A stretch of DNA of 64,000 bases from Clostridia bacterium (GTDB taxonomy: Bacteria > Bacillota > Clostridia > UMGS1883 > UMGS1540). Made by a program: the position numbers and the translations under genes. The DNA is taken from positions 150,681-214,680 of the forward strand of contig JAFSYJ010000039.1 of NCBI GenBank assembly GCA_017450025.1, in the 5' to 3' direction. Below are positions 31,844 through 41,640 of the stretch, one piece after another (the first letter of the stretch is position 1; each line of letters opens with the position of its first letter). The notes beneath the pieces are model-generated. The model did not search any database and was not told the DNA's origin. It was given only the letters and a program-made list of their open reading frames with translations.

Positions 31844-33082
31844 TTAAATCACAACAGTCCAGTTTTTAGCTGTCATTGCCGCAATATCGTCTTCCGTAAG
31901 CTCCTTTGCGCCACGCGTACCCGTCAGCGTGAGCGTCCTTGCCGCTTGTGCTTCGGGAATTGATGCAAGCGTATCAAGAAGCGCGTCATACGACAGAGCG
32001 CACCTTATTATTTGTATTGATGACGGCACTTTATTCTCTGTCGAAAATATAAGCTCCGCAAGCGAATAAAGCTCTGAAAACACAACTCCTTCCGTCATAG
32101 AAGTCGTGTCCATATGAAACCGCTTTAGAGATGTCAATCCCGAAAGTTCAAAAGCTCTTGAAATATTTGATGTATCAATATCAAGTTCTTCCAGAGAGGC
32201 GCATGACTGAAAAGTTTTGTTGTATGCTCTTGTTATTTTTTCGCTGTTTTGCACTTCAATTTTGTGCAGACCCGAATTGTAGAAAGCGTATGAAAAAACA
32301 ACAGTACTTACAAGCTTTATTACCGGCATAGCGAGAAGCTTAGGACAGTCTTTACAGAAATAGTCAAACGCCATTCCTAATGCTGCGCTTGTATCAAGCT
32401 CAAGAATTGCAATAATATTTGGAAGTCCGTTGCATAATTCAGTGACCTTTGTAATCCTGTTAGGACCTGCAACCCTTATGTAACGCAGGCTGTGAAGTCT
32501 TTTGTACGGATTGGAGCTGTCGCTGAGATATATTTTTTGACATCTCGGCAACCTGCCCCACCATTCAACAACCTTCCACGACATAAAAGACAGTGTTGAT
32601 CCTTTGCTGTGCGCGTCAATATAAAAATTTGTAATATTTCCGCTTCCGTTAATGCGTATCATAATCTGCCTTGTACCATCGTCAAGCTCTGAATAAGCGT
32701 CTTGATACATAATCTCATTTTCATATCTCACGCCGTTTGTAACAGTCTGTGCCGAACCCTCATCGGCTACAAACACGCCGTCAACCGATGTACCTGTTTC
32801 AACGGTGCAGTCACAGCCTGTCATATAAAACGCTATAAGCTCACTTGAGTCTGAAATATGCATGAGCATATATATTTCGTTGTCTTCAGGCTCGGGCATT
32901 TTCAGCCACTTTGGATTTCTTGTCGCACGATAGACCGCGTCAGGTGACGAATATGTATCCTCCTCATAGTTAAATGTTCTGCCTGACGGCAACGATATTT
33001 TGTCGCCGTTTTTAAAAGTCAAGCCGCACGCGTTGCCGTCGCCCTTTAACACCATACCGCTTGCTCCTTCAAGTTTTCCCAT
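31844..33082 (-). CDS. Leucine-rich repeat (BspA-like) putative tail fibre or adhesin
   Basis: 412 residues. The N-terminal ~150 residues are beta-rich. The centre and C-terminal half carry irregular leucine-rich repeats of the BspA/LRR_5 type (LHSLRYIRVAGPNRITKVTE, SCASLEELDIDTSNISRAFE), used for binding host surfaces. Located among structural genes of the podovirus-like cluster, it is probably the receptor-binding fibre. No signal peptide. Confidence 0.65.
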   Translation of the reverse strand: MGKLEGASGMVLKGDGNACGLTFKNGDKISLPSGRTFNYEEDTYSSPDAVYRATRNPKWLKMPEPEDNEIYMLMHISDSSELIAFYMTGCDCTVETGTSVDGVFVADEGSAQTVTNGVRYENEIMYQDAYSELDDGTRQIMIRINGSGNITNFYIDAHSKGSTLSFMSWKVVEWWGRLPRCQKIYLSDSSNPYKRLHSLRYIRVAGPNRITKVTELCNGLPNIIAILELDTSAALGMAFDYFCKDCPKLLAMPVIKLVSTVVFSYAFYNSGLHKIEVQNSEKITRAYNKTFQSCASLEELDIDTSNISRAFELSGLTSLKRFHMDTTSMTEGVVFSELYSLAELIFSTENKVPSSIQIIRCALSYDALLDTLASIPEAQAARTLTLTGTRGAKELTEDDIAAMTAKNWTVVI

Positions 33083-33099
33083 ATATAACGCCCCCTCTC

Positions 33100-34152
33100 T
33101 TATTTGTAAAGGTATCTGAAAAGTGCCTGCTTTTCAGCGAGAGTAATGCTGTCTGCAAGCTCTCTGTCCTGCTTTTTCTGCCAAAGCTCGTAATCCGTAT
33201 ATTTGCCCTGTTCTTCGATTTCCTTGAGTTCGCGTTGCGCCTGTCTGTTCTGCGCCGCGTTTTGCGCCTCATAGCTCGGAGTACCTGCGGGAACGCCCAA
33301 AATCTTGCTGTCGCCCTCCGTTACATAGCCGAGTGCCTTTGTCCTGTTTATAGCCGCCTGCAGGCTTTCGGCGTCTTTTTCCTGCGCCTGCGAAATATAT
33401 TCCGCGTGATTTTGCGCATTAAGCTTTTCGGCGTCTGTATTTGCGCGGAATCCGTAAACATCGCTTTCCGAAAGCTCGCGTGCCGCGTCAATGACATCAC
33501 GGAGCCTTGAATTTTCGTCAAGATAACGCTTGTAGTGCGCGTTTTCAAATTCGGGCATCAGCCTTTTTGCGCCCTGCGACGCGTAATACGACGCAAGCGA
33601 ATCCGAAATCAGTCCGCGCGAGCCCATATCCGCCTTTGCCGATTTCATAAAGTCGTCAAAAGCGTTTTGGTAGTTTGTGTCACGCTCGGGGTCGTAGCCC
33701 TCGTATTTGCGCGTGCTGAGCCTGTCGAGCGCGTTTTGCTCCGTTGATTCGTAGTTGTTTTCGTACTTCGGCGAGCGTATGGAATTAAGATAGCTCGTCT
33801 TGCCGTAAATCTTGTCGCCTATTTTGACAAGATTTTCGCCGTCAAGGTTGTACGCCTTACCGTTTAATGTCATCTGCCCCGTTTTGTCGTTGTAGCCGAC
33901 ATAATCCGTGCCGCCGAGGTAGTTGCGCACACCTTTAAATCCCTTGCCTGCGCCGAGACCGTTTTTGGCGAGTGCCGAATACACATCGTTTGCCGATTGG
34001 GCGTAGTATCTGCCGTCGTTTTTAAGCGTAAAGCCGTCTGAACCGAGATTTACGCTTTTTCCGCCGTTTGACACGACAACGCCGCCCGAATCCGGATCGT
34101 ACGACACATCGTAGCCGAGCTTTTCCAGCGTGTCTCTTACTTTTACTGCCAT
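33100..34152 (-). CDS. Phage structural protein, 350 aa, possible internal/ejection protein
   Basis: The N-terminal half is repetitive and Gly-rich (GYDVSYDPDSGGVVVSNGGK; YVGYNDKTGQMTLNGKAYNL). The C-terminal half is helical and charged (YEAQNAAQNRQAQRELKEIE). Such proteins with coiled C-terminal halves sit among podovirus ejection or tail genes. I do not recognise a specific family. ATG follows AAAGGGGGT-type purines. Confidence 0.6.
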   Translation of the reverse strand: MAVKVRDTLEKLGYDVSYDPDSGGVVVSNGGKSVNLGSDGFTLKNDGRYYAQSANDVYSALAKNGLGAGKGFKGVRNYLGGTDYVGYNDKTGQMTLNGKAYNLDGENLVKIGDKIYGKTSYLNSIRSPKYENNYESTEQNALDRLSTRKYEGYDPERDTNYQNAFDDFMKSAKADMGSRGLISDSLASYYASQGAKRLMPEFENAHYKRYLDENSRLRDVIDAARELSESDVYGFRANTDAEKLNAQNHAEYISQAQEKDAESLQAAINRTKALGYVTEGDSKILGVPAGTPSYEAQNAAQNRQAQRELKEIEEQGKYTDYELWQKKQDRELADSITLAEKQALFRYLYK

Positions 34153-34182
34153 ATTTTTAAAACCCCCTTTTTATATTTTGAT

Positions 34183-34806
34183 CTATCTGAAATTTACAGG
34201 GTAATCAACTCCGTTTATTGTCACATACGCGCTGTACGGAGTTGCAGTCACAAAGCTGTTGCCCACGCTGTCAACAACGCCCGAAAGCGTCGAAAGTGCG
34301 ATTTTGTCCGCTATAATCCTGAGCGTTGCAAAGCCCTGCGCGTCTTTGTGCGCCTTTATCCTGACATGCTTTGAATCGTCGTTTCCGCCGTCGTAGAACC
34401 TGATTTCCTTGTCGTCGGTATCACCTATCCCAAGATAGAGGTTGTCCCCGATGTACGCGTCTTCCTCCGTTGATATATCGCCCGAAAACACCGCGTCACC
34501 GTCTGACGAAAGCGTGAGGCTTGTCCTGCCGTGCCTGTTTTTTAACAGGAACTTGAAGGTTCCGTCGTCCTCGCCTATCTCAAGGCGCGTCGTGCCGTTT
34601 GCATCTTTCATCACAAGCTTTGCGCCGTCGATTGAGGTACAGCCGTTTTCCGAAGAAATCTTTGTCTTGTCCGTCGTCAGCGACTTTATGTTTTTGCTGT
34701 CGAGCGATGTAAACATCACCCCCAGCGAGCGGTACAGCCTGATGAGGGCTGTTTCCACTTCTTCGAGAGTCTCCGCTCTCGCGTCTTCTATCAAAAAATC
34801 TGCCAT
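34183..34806 (-). CDS. Phage tail protein, 207 aa
   Basis: An N-terminal helix (RAETLEEVETALIRLYRSLG) is followed by a beta-rich stretch with repeats like SKNIKSLTTDKTKISS and GDISTEEDAYIGDNLYLGIG. This resembles short tail spike or fibre-adaptor proteins. Unknown precise role. Confidence 0.5.
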   Translation of the reverse strand: MADFLIEDARAETLEEVETALIRLYRSLGVMFTSLDSKNIKSLTTDKTKISSENGCTSIDGAKLVMKDANGTTRLEIGEDDGTFKFLLKNRHGRTSLTLSSDGDAVFSGDISTEEDAYIGDNLYLGIGDTDDKEIRFYDGGNDDSKHVRIKAHKDAQGFATLRIIADKIALSTLSGVVDSVGNSFVTATPYSAYVTINGVDYPVNFR

Positions 34807-34829
34807 TTTTTCTCCCTTCCGCCGCTTTT

Positions 34830-35000
34830 AGGCGGTTAATAATAACGCATTTAATCTAATATCTCACATCTAATGTCCCTACACACCCACCGTTTGATAG
34901 TCGTATCAATCAAAACCGCCACGCGGTTTTGCACATTAATTATTCATTATTCATTTTTCATTATTCACTATTCAGCGGTTTGTGCATAGTGAGGTGGCTT
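34830..35000. repeat. Family-1 repeat copy inside the podovirus-like cluster (inverse orientation)
   Basis: AAAACCGCCACGCGGTTTTG with ATTCATTATTCATTTTTCATTATTCACT on its right. It stands between intact phage genes. No gene is visible in the gap. Confidence 0.65.
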
Positions 35001-36380
35001 CTACGCCGAGCGGAATTTAACTTCAACCGCATAAACCTTGCACTTTCCCTCGCCCGAAAGCCGCAGCTTAAATGTATCGTTTGCGTGGAAAAACGACGGG
35101 TGCAGGCGTATTTGTGCAAATGTCCGCCCTCCCGTAAAGGTCTCCTGTGCCGTTTCGCCGCGGTCGTTTATGCAGGTTACGGTCATTTCGCCGTCGATGT
35201 CCGCGATAACATTTACACGGCTGATGTTTTCGCGCTCTGCGGGTGCGATGCGCCACACCTTGCTATCCCAGCTCCATTCGGGGCAGGTCTCGGCCTGCCA
35301 AAGCGTATAAATGCCGTTCTCCGTCGCAGCGTACAGTACATCGCCCATTTTGGCAAAGCCTACGAACTTTTGCGTATCCTCGCAGAACCACTCGCCTGTG
35401 TCGATGTTCAAAACGCAGTTAATAAACGAGCCGCCAATCTGCGGAAGGCAAATAATATACCTCCGCCCGTCTGTGCCTGCGACGGCTTCCGAAAGCCTTG
35501 TGCGGTCGAGGTTTTGAATGTATTTTTCGATTTTGCCCGAGATGACCTTTGGTGCAGCGCCGCCCGAATAAATGCAAACGCCTTTGCCCGAAAGCCATAT
35601 AAGGCTGCGGTCTGAACACACCGTTTTGCCGGCGATACAGCCGATAGATTCCGACACTGTTATCATCTTGTATGTGTCGGGCGTGTTGCCGTAAAGCTCG
35701 GAGACGGAGTGACCTTTGAGGTACACGATATGGTCGGCGTAAGCGGCTATTGCCTCGCCGTTTTCGCCGTCTTGCGTGATTATATTTTCGTCAAGTCCGT
35801 CAGCTATGTCAAACCACACATCAGAATCCATTATGCCGCCGAGGTACAGCTTGTCTGTCTGCGTGTACGCGGCACAAATCCTGCCGTTTATAGTTTCTAT
35901 CATATCGGCGGCGGGCATCACCGTTTTGTTCCCCGATGTGACCGTGCCGTTTGTGAGCCGCGCCCAGTAGCTTTTTGTTTTTTCGATACCGCTGACCTGA
36001 TAGACCTTGCCCGTGACGAGTATTGTCTTGTCTATGAATTTGAGCATATCGTAGCGCCCTGTCGGGCTTTCGTCAACCTGACAAATCGTCACCCAGCCGC
36101 TATCGTAATACTTCCAGTAGCACGAGCCGCTTTGCTTTATCACCGCCGAAATATACTTGCCCTCAAAAACGCCGATAAACTGAACTTCGCCGTCTGCGCT
36201 TGCAAAAACCGTCCGTTCTTCGCACGGCGAAAGCGCGCCGTTTGCTACCGCTGATATATTTTGCATCAGGGGCGATTCGGAAGGCGACAGCCCAAACTCT
36301 GATACTGCGGTGTTGAGGCCGCCGAACGAGCTTATCAGCTTTTCTGTTTTTGTCTTTAAATTACCGAGGTATGCTTTCAT
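35001..36380 (-). CDS. Podovirus-type stabilisation/head-completion protein (beta-propeller-like)
   Basis: 459 residues from ATG 36380 (an ATG at 36392 abuts the purine tract and is less likely). It is a run of beta-blades (FIGVFEGKYISAVIKQSGSC; ICAAYTQTDKLYLGGIMDSD) ending in a C-terminal beta domain. Layout and position after TerL fit P22 gp10-type packaged-DNA stabilisation proteins. It would plug the portal after packaging. Confidence 0.55.
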   Translation of the reverse strand: MKAYLGNLKTKTEKLISSFGGLNTAVSEFGLSPSESPLMQNISAVANGALSPCEERTVFASADGEVQFIGVFEGKYISAVIKQSGSCYWKYYDSGWVTICQVDESPTGRYDMLKFIDKTILVTGKVYQVSGIEKTKSYWARLTNGTVTSGNKTVMPAADMIETINGRICAAYTQTDKLYLGGIMDSDVWFDIADGLDENIITQDGENGEAIAAYADHIVYLKGHSVSELYGNTPDTYKMITVSESIGCIAGKTVCSDRSLIWLSGKGVCIYSGGAAPKVISGKIEKYIQNLDRTRLSEAVAGTDGRRYIICLPQIGGSFINCVLNIDTGEWFCEDTQKFVGFAKMGDVLYAATENGIYTLWQAETCPEWSWDSKVWRIAPAERENISRVNVIADIDGEMTVTCINDRGETAQETFTGGRTFAQIRLHPSFFHANDTFKLRLSGEGKCKVYAVEVKFRSA

Positions 36381-36399
36381 AGATATAACCATTCCTTTC

Positions 36400-36505
36400 C
36401 GGTGTACAAAAGAAAAAGACTAAATCAAAATGCAGCGCATTTTGTACCGCACCTATTCACTATTACCTTTTCCTTATTGCCTGTCTGAATTTATTCAGAC
36501 ATTCA
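36400..36505. repeat. Family-1 repeat copy inside the podovirus-like cluster
   Basis: AAATGCAGCGCATTTTGTAC hairpin followed by CTATTCACTATTACC-type tail. It separates the stabilisation gene from the zinc-ribbon gene. Confidence 0.6.
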
Positions 36506-36509
36506 CCCC

Positions 36510-36746
36510 CTACTTATAAAGCTCATTTTTCAGATACTCCGCAAGAGTTGTGTCCATACGCCCGTGGTAGCCGCAATGCGGACAGCGCGCGATTTTGTTT
36601 TCCGTGTAGCCCGTATCGCGCAGGGCAACTCTTTCGCACCGCGGACAAACGGGATTGTTTTTTGCTTTTTCAATGTCAAGTCCTTTTAAATATTCGTGCT
36701 TTAAAATCCGCCTGTAAACCGTAGGCGGCAAATAAATTGCAGGCAT
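36510..36746 (-). CDS. Small zinc-ribbon protein, 78 aa
   Basis: Two CxxC pairs (CPRCERVALRDTGYT and CPHCGYHGRM) form a zinc ribbon. The ends are helical. It follows the large terminase; small zinc-binding proteins near packaging genes are common, but its role is not known. Confidence 0.7.
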   Translation of the reverse strand: MPAIYLPPTVYRRILKHEYLKGLDIEKAKNNPVCPRCERVALRDTGYTENKIARCPHCGYHGRMDTTLAEYLKNELYK

Positions 36747-36761
36747 TTTCTCACTCCCTTT

Positions 36762-38114
36762 TTACTGCCTTTTGACCGTTTGAACCCTTTCGGGCTTCAT
36801 ATCCTCAAGCTCTGTTTTTGTAAATACGCCCCTTCGCACCTTTCTGACGGGCGCGGGGCAGGGCCGCGACATAAGCGCGTACCGCAGAGCCTCGGGCGCG
36901 TGCGTCAGCTCGTGCGGCTCGTCCGCCGCGTCGCCGGGGACATTTTTGTCGTAGCACAGAGCCGTCAGACCTTTTATGAGGTTTACGCAGGTCTCAAAAA
37001 TCATAAACTTGCCGCTTTTGAGGTATTCCTTTACAACTCTCCAGCCTGCAATGCGCCTGTTGTCTGCGCGCGTAAGCGAACACAGTCCGCTTTTTGCCAT
37101 AATCTCTATGCCCGAAAACCCCGTGTCCTGCCGCCTGTTGTAAAGGTCGGGCGAAGCGGCGGTATAGGTTATTCTCTCGTTTTGCGAAAGCCCCACTATA
37201 ACCTCCGCCGCTTCGGAAAGCGTTTTGTTTTTTTCGTGGTATTCGCGGTAGACATATACTGTACCCTCCGGCGATACCGCCAGCCACAGACACGCCGTCA
37301 TATCAAGACCGTAGTCAAGACCGCAAAACCTTTTCCACGAAGAAGGTATCGCGAACGGCGCGCAGATGTGCGTTGCTCTGTCAAATTCCGTAAAGAACTG
37401 CCCCTCAAATATATTCCAGTCGCCGTACAAGAGCGCCTTTTTTTCGTTGTCGGGCAGGGCGTGAAGCCGCTCTGCATAACCGGGGTCGCTCGCCATCAAA
37501 AACGAGTTGTCCTGCACCCTTGCGGGTATAAAGATAAGCCTTCTGCCGCCCAATTCAAATTCCGTATTTGGCGGCGCGGCGTCGATAAACCGCTCCTTTA
37601 CCCATGCGTGACCGCGGCTGCCGGGGTTTGTCGATGACTTTATCTGCTTTGGAAAGTCATTTACGCCCCTTATTCTCGACTGCATATACCTGTATTGGTA
37701 TTCCGAAAAGTGTGTAAGCTCGTCAAAGCGGATAATGTCGTACTCCGCCGATTGGTATTTTGTCACATCGGCGTCAGACGCGAGGTAGCCGAACTCGATG
37801 ACAGAGCCGTTTAAAAAGGTCATGCGGTGCTTTGAGCCGTTGTATTTGTATAGGCTTTTCGGGATAAGCTCGAGTGCCGTTATAATGAGCGAGCGTTCCA
37901 GCTCGGGGAATGACGAGCGCAGTATAAGCTGCTTTATTTTGGGGAACTCCAGAGCCTTTAAAAACGCGTCAGCCACTTGCCCAAAGCTTTTTCCGCCGCC
38001 TGCCGCGCCTCCGTACAACACTTCGTCGCAGGAGGCGCGTATGAACCTTTCTTGCTTTTTTGTGATAGTAAAATTTATATCCATAACCGCTGTTGATGCC
38101 GCTTTGCGCTGCAA
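36762..38114 (-). CDS. Terminase large subunit (phage DNA packaging motor)
   Basis: 450 residues. The ATPase P-loop is GGAAGGGKSFG (~35-45), with the Walker B acidic pair in YDIIRFDELTH (~125) and a following coupling motif. The C-terminal nuclease domain starts at FCGLDYGLDMTACLW. It pumps DNA into the prohead and cuts it. TTG at 38114 is used; AAGG lies five bases before it, while the ATG (MDIN) has no good site. It belongs to the podovirus-like set of TerL proteins. Confidence 0.9.
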   Translation of the reverse strand: MQRKAASTAVMDINFTITKKQERFIRASCDEVLYGGAAGGGKSFGQVADAFLKALEFPKIKQLILRSSFPELERSLIITALELIPKSLYKYNGSKHRMTFLNGSVIEFGYLASDADVTKYQSAEYDIIRFDELTHFSEYQYRYMQSRIRGVNDFPKQIKSSTNPGSRGHAWVKERFIDAAPPNTEFELGGRRLIFIPARVQDNSFLMASDPGYAERLHALPDNEKKALLYGDWNIFEGQFFTEFDRATHICAPFAIPSSWKRFCGLDYGLDMTACLWLAVSPEGTVYVYREYHEKNKTLSEAAEVIVGLSQNERITYTAASPDLYNRRQDTGFSGIEIMAKSGLCSLTRADNRRIAGWRVVKEYLKSGKFMIFETCVNLIKGLTALCYDKNVPGDAADEPHELTHAPEALRYALMSRPCPAPVRKVRRGVFTKTELEDMKPERVQTVKRQ

Positions 38115-38129
38115 TGCGACCTTAATTTA

Positions 38130-39044
38130 TTACACGCCGGTCGAGCCGACCAAGCCTCTCCAATCTACATAACCGCAGTCAAATCTGCAATATCCGTAGA
38201 AGCGGTAGTCCATTTTGTTGTCGATTTTTTCGGAGTCGAAAATCGGCTTTTCTCTCCAGAGGAACATCAGGTTGTCCATAGTGGTATCCTGAACATACCA
38301 AATCTTGTTGCCCGATGTGTCGTCTGCGAGGTAGTCCCAAACGAGAACGCTGAGGTGCGGCAAGGTGTTGGCGTCGTTGAGCTGTGTGCCTGCCTGAAGC
38401 TCGGAGCCGATAAGTGCTCTTGCGGTGAATTCCCAGTCGGGGTGAACTACAAGCTGGTTTGCGTGTGCGGCAATTTTTACGCCTGCCTCGTCTGTCTGAA
38501 GTCTCATCTTTGTAAGCGCTGCTTTGAGGTTTTCGTCTGTGAGCGCGCCTGAAATGGTGTTGTCAACGGTGTCGGCAGAATCTATAAGCGGGTGCGCCTG
38601 TGAGAAAAGCGAAACGCCGTCATAGCCTGTATTGGCAAAGCCGCCGATGATAACCGAAGCCGCGTTTGATTCTTCTGTTGCGGCAAGTCCTCTTGCGAGC
38701 TTCTGCGCGCTGCCGCCCTTGCCTGCGCCCTTAAACACATTGTACTGGTCGTCCTGAACAAGCTCCCATGTGACCTCATAAGCCTTGTCAAAGCGCTTTG
38801 CGGTAAATGTTGCAACATCGCCCTCTGCGATGTCGGAGAGGTTAAAGTCAGAGCCTTCCGTGTTCTCCGCCCACTGACCGAAAGAGCCGAGGTGCGGATA
38901 TGTAGCCTGTTTTGCGTTCATTTCGTCGATTTTAAAGGTTTTGTCGTACTGCTTTTTCTTTTCGTCGTAGGCATCAAAAAACACCTTTTTGTGTACGGGT
39001 GTCAAAAGCTCCCCGAAGTTAGTTCTTGTAAGTTTGTTTGGCAT
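38130..39044 (-). CDS. Major capsid protein (Mu gpT-like family)
   Basis: 304 residues from ATG 39044, which follows GGAG at 9 bases. It has a NFGELLTPVHKKVFFDAYDE start, a central AAHANQLVVHPDWEFTARAL, and a C-terminal SEKIDNKMDYRFYGYCRFDC. This layout fits the Mu gpT major head family, used also by some small phages. It would build the icosahedral shell with the scaffold encoded next to it. Confidence 0.82.
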   Translation of the reverse strand: MPNKLTRTNFGELLTPVHKKVFFDAYDEKKKQYDKTFKIDEMNAKQATYPHLGSFGQWAENTEGSDFNLSDIAEGDVATFTAKRFDKAYEVTWELVQDDQYNVFKGAGKGGSAQKLARGLAATEESNAASVIIGGFANTGYDGVSLFSQAHPLIDSADTVDNTISGALTDENLKAALTKMRLQTDEAGVKIAAHANQLVVHPDWEFTARALIGSELQAGTQLNDANTLPHLSVLVWDYLADDTSGNKIWYVQDTTMDNLMFLWREKPIFDSEKIDNKMDYRFYGYCRFDCGYVDWRGLVGSTGV

Positions 39045-39122
39045 AATTTTAATCTCCATTCCGCCGCTCCGCACGGCAAATAATTTTTTTCTCTTATCCG
39101 CGGAGAGAGTTAATAAGAGATG

Positions 39123-39527
39123 TTACCTGTTTTTGTACTTGAGGTAGTCTGCAAGGCTCATACCTGCTCTTTTAGCCGCCCAGTATTCGCTGTGCGAGAG
39201 CGCGCCTTCCTCAAAGTTGTCGTCTGCGGCGTTGCCCTCCTGCGAGAGCGCGCCAATCTTTTTGCCTTCGCGTTCTGCGTCGCCCGCCTTTTTTTCGGCA
39301 TACAGAGCGCCGTAGGCCTCGCGCATGGAAAGCCCGTGTTCGCCTGCGTACTGCGCGACCTCGCCGCGAACAGAGTCAATGTCGCTGTAATAGGGATTTT
39401 TCTTCATCTCGGAAATTTCAGCGTCATTTTCCTCCTGCGCGGACTGTTGAGCCTTGAGAGAGGCAATTTCGTTTTCGTATTGCCCGATAAGCTTTCTCAT
39501 AAGCTCTTTTGCCTGTTCCTCGTTCAT
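39123..39527 (-). CDS. Scaffold/head-assembly protein
   Basis: 134 residues, helical and highly charged (LIGQYENEIASLKAQQSAQE). Placed between portal and capsid, it has the usual features of a scaffold: coiled coil, no domains, overlap with the portal stop (ATGA at 39524). It would be removed after prohead assembly. Confidence 0.65.
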   Translation of the reverse strand: MNEEQAKELMRKLIGQYENEIASLKAQQSAQEENDAEISEMKKNPYYSDIDSVRGEVAQYAGEHGLSMREAYGALYAEKKAGDAEREGKKIGALSQEGNAADDNFEEGALSHSEYWAAKRAGMSLADYLKYKNR

Positions 39528-41056
39528 TGTCCCAACTCCTTTCTGTTTTGTTCCAATTCTTCCTCCGCAATCGGCGAAATCGGTAACCCCAGCTCGGACT
39601 GCAAATATTTGCGCGCCTCGCTTTGAGAAATCACGCCCGACTGCATAAGCTCCTTCATCACCTCGTAAACAAAAGCCTTGTTTTTCGGCATACCTGCGCC
39701 GACGGAAACAATAATATCGAATTCTGCGCTTCCCGTGCTTGCCCCGCGTGAGATGTCCGAAAGTTTTGAAGGCGTGAAGTACACAAAATCGTCGCTGTCA
39801 GTCACTCTGAACGCCATTTCGCGCGTCCAGAACTCCTTGCACAGCTCAAGCGCGTATGTAAACACCTCGGCAAGGGTCTCGCCAAGCATCGCTTTTTTGT
39901 GGTTTAGCGACACATTGGCGGACTGCTGCAAGGCGAGTGCCTCGGTTGCCGTTTTGATGTTTGTCTGCGCGCTGCCTGCCATCTGGTCCGAGAACCTCGT
40001 CACTCTTTGGCTTTCGTACTGCAAAGCCGTGTTTCGCCGCGACTCTATGTACGACGGAAGCTGTGGTGCTTCAAGGTTTTTCACGCTTGCGACATTTGTG
40101 ACGGGTATGTTAAGCCCCGCCTCGTTTGTGAGACATTCGAGGTCAATGCCGCTGCCTGTTTCGATAAGCCTTTGCGGATTGCCCGAAAGCCGCGCGTTTA
40201 TTCTTATCTGGTCGTCGAGATCGTTTATTAAATCCTGAACGGGTATCAAAAGCTCCACATCGCCCTTGCCCCATATCGAGCCTTCGCGGAAGTAAAGCGG
40301 CGTAAAAAAGTACGGATATGCGTTTGTCTTGTAAAATCCCTCTCCGCTGTCCGATAGGATAATTCCGCAGCCTGTCATTTCAACAAGCCTGAGCTTTCCG
40401 CCCTTTTTAGTCCATACCAAAAGATGCACATACCAGTCGGAATCGCCCTCCGCGTCAAAGTCAGCGTCGGGTGCGTCATAGGCAGGGTCATAATTCGGCT
40501 TGATTTTAGAAGCAATTTCAATTCCGTAACGCTCCTTTGCCCACCAAACCGACTTTTTAACTCTTTCGATAATGAACTCCGCCTCGCCGATTCTGTAAAC
40601 ATCTGTGATGCACGGATCGACATAAACGGCGTTCAGGTCAACTGCTTCGATTTCGGGCATACCCATACCGCCGAGCGCGCAAGGGTTAAATGTAACTCTC
40701 AGGATACCGGTGCCGTATTTTTCTCTGCGCCTCTCGTGAATATCCAAAGTCCGCAAAAGGTGGTTTTTGTTCTGTATAAATTCAAGAATCCGCTCCGCCG
40801 TTTTGGCAAAAGGCTTGTCGTAAGGCGATACGGGCAGCACCGATACGGACACCGTCTGGTCTGTAAGCTGGCATACCTGACCTTCGACATTGGCGTGGCA
40901 GATGTTAACGCTTGAGCCGGGGTCGTTTTCGCTTTTGGGCTTATTTACATCGCCCTCCCAGTAGCGGTCAAACTTTTTAAACATCTCGTAAATGCGGCTT
41001 TTGCTCCGCGAAGCGTCAATGTAATACCTGATGTAGCGTTCTGCTAACTTGTTCAA
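39524..41056 (-). CDS. Portal protein (P22-like)
   Basis: 510 residues. NICHANVEGQVCQLTDQTVS, NKNHLLRTLDIHERRREKYG and GKGDVELLIPVQDLINDLDD match P22-type portals. It forms the twelve-subunit ring through which DNA enters. Overlaps the adaptor gene by 4 bp (ATGA). Full length, no breaks. Confidence 0.85.
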   Translation of the reverse strand: MNKLAERYIRYYIDASRSKSRIYEMFKKFDRYWEGDVNKPKSENDPGSSVNICHANVEGQVCQLTDQTVSVSVLPVSPYDKPFAKTAERILEFIQNKNHLLRTLDIHERRREKYGTGILRVTFNPCALGGMGMPEIEAVDLNAVYVDPCITDVYRIGEAEFIIERVKKSVWWAKERYGIEIASKIKPNYDPAYDAPDADFDAEGDSDWYVHLLVWTKKGGKLRLVEMTGCGIILSDSGEGFYKTNAYPYFFTPLYFREGSIWGKGDVELLIPVQDLINDLDDQIRINARLSGNPQRLIETGSGIDLECLTNEAGLNIPVTNVASVKNLEAPQLPSYIESRRNTALQYESQRVTRFSDQMAGSAQTNIKTATEALALQQSANVSLNHKKAMLGETLAEVFTYALELCKEFWTREMAFRVTDSDDFVYFTPSKLSDISRGASTGSAEFDIIVSVGAGMPKNKAFVYEVMKELMQSGVISQSEARKYLQSELGLPISPIAEEELEQNRKELGQ

Positions 41057-41628
41057 AGTGTCATCTCCCTTCGCTTAATGACTTTAGTGCGTGGGTAGCA
41101 GCCTCTTTTTCGGTAATGGTTCTGCAAGCCCTCGCCGTAAAGCCTGTTGTACTCGGCGCGCAGATTGTTGGAGAGCGAAATATCCTCCATAGCGGCCGCA
41201 ATATCCGCCGCCGCGCCCGTGATGAGTAGGGGCAAATACTCTCTGTCAAGAGCAATATCCGTGTCGCCCTCCTGTATTTGACAAAGCGCGCCGAATAATA
41301 TTTCGATTTTAGCGCCGGCTTTAGGGGCTGACGAAAACCCGATATATCCGCTCGGCAGCAGAAAATAAAAGCTGTCGCCTGCTTCGCCGCCGTAAGCGGG
41401 AGGTATATCGCTTCCGTTCACGGCGACGCCTTTGATGCACTCGGCACTGATACATTCGGGCAAGGGGTACATCTTAAGCCCCGTCGCAGTAAATTTGTAA
41501 ACATCTGTCTCGCCTGCAAAGCGCTTTATGTCCTCGATAACCGCATTAAGAAACACGGTTTTTTCACTTTCGGAATACGGCGAAGTGATTTTAAGGTCCA
41601 AAGCGTCAATAATTTTAGTAAGCTCCAC
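41053..41628 (-). CDS. Head-tail connector/adaptor protein
   Basis: 191 residues, helical start (IIDALDLKITSPYSESEKTV) then a beta-rich middle (FYFLLPSGYIGFSSAPKAGA) and a basic end. Its place before the portal and its size fit adaptor proteins of P22-like phages. The family call is moderate. Confidence 0.55.
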   Translation of the reverse strand: MELTKIIDALDLKITSPYSESEKTVFLNAVIEDIKRFAGETDVYKFTATGLKMYPLPECISAECIKGVAVNGSDIPPAYGGEAGDSFYFLLPSGYIGFSSAPKAGAKIEILFGALCQIQEGDTDIALDREYLPLLITGAAADIAAAMEDISLSNNLRAEYNRLYGEGLQNHYRKRGCYPRTKVIKRREMTL

Positions 41629-41640
41629 TCTATCACTTCC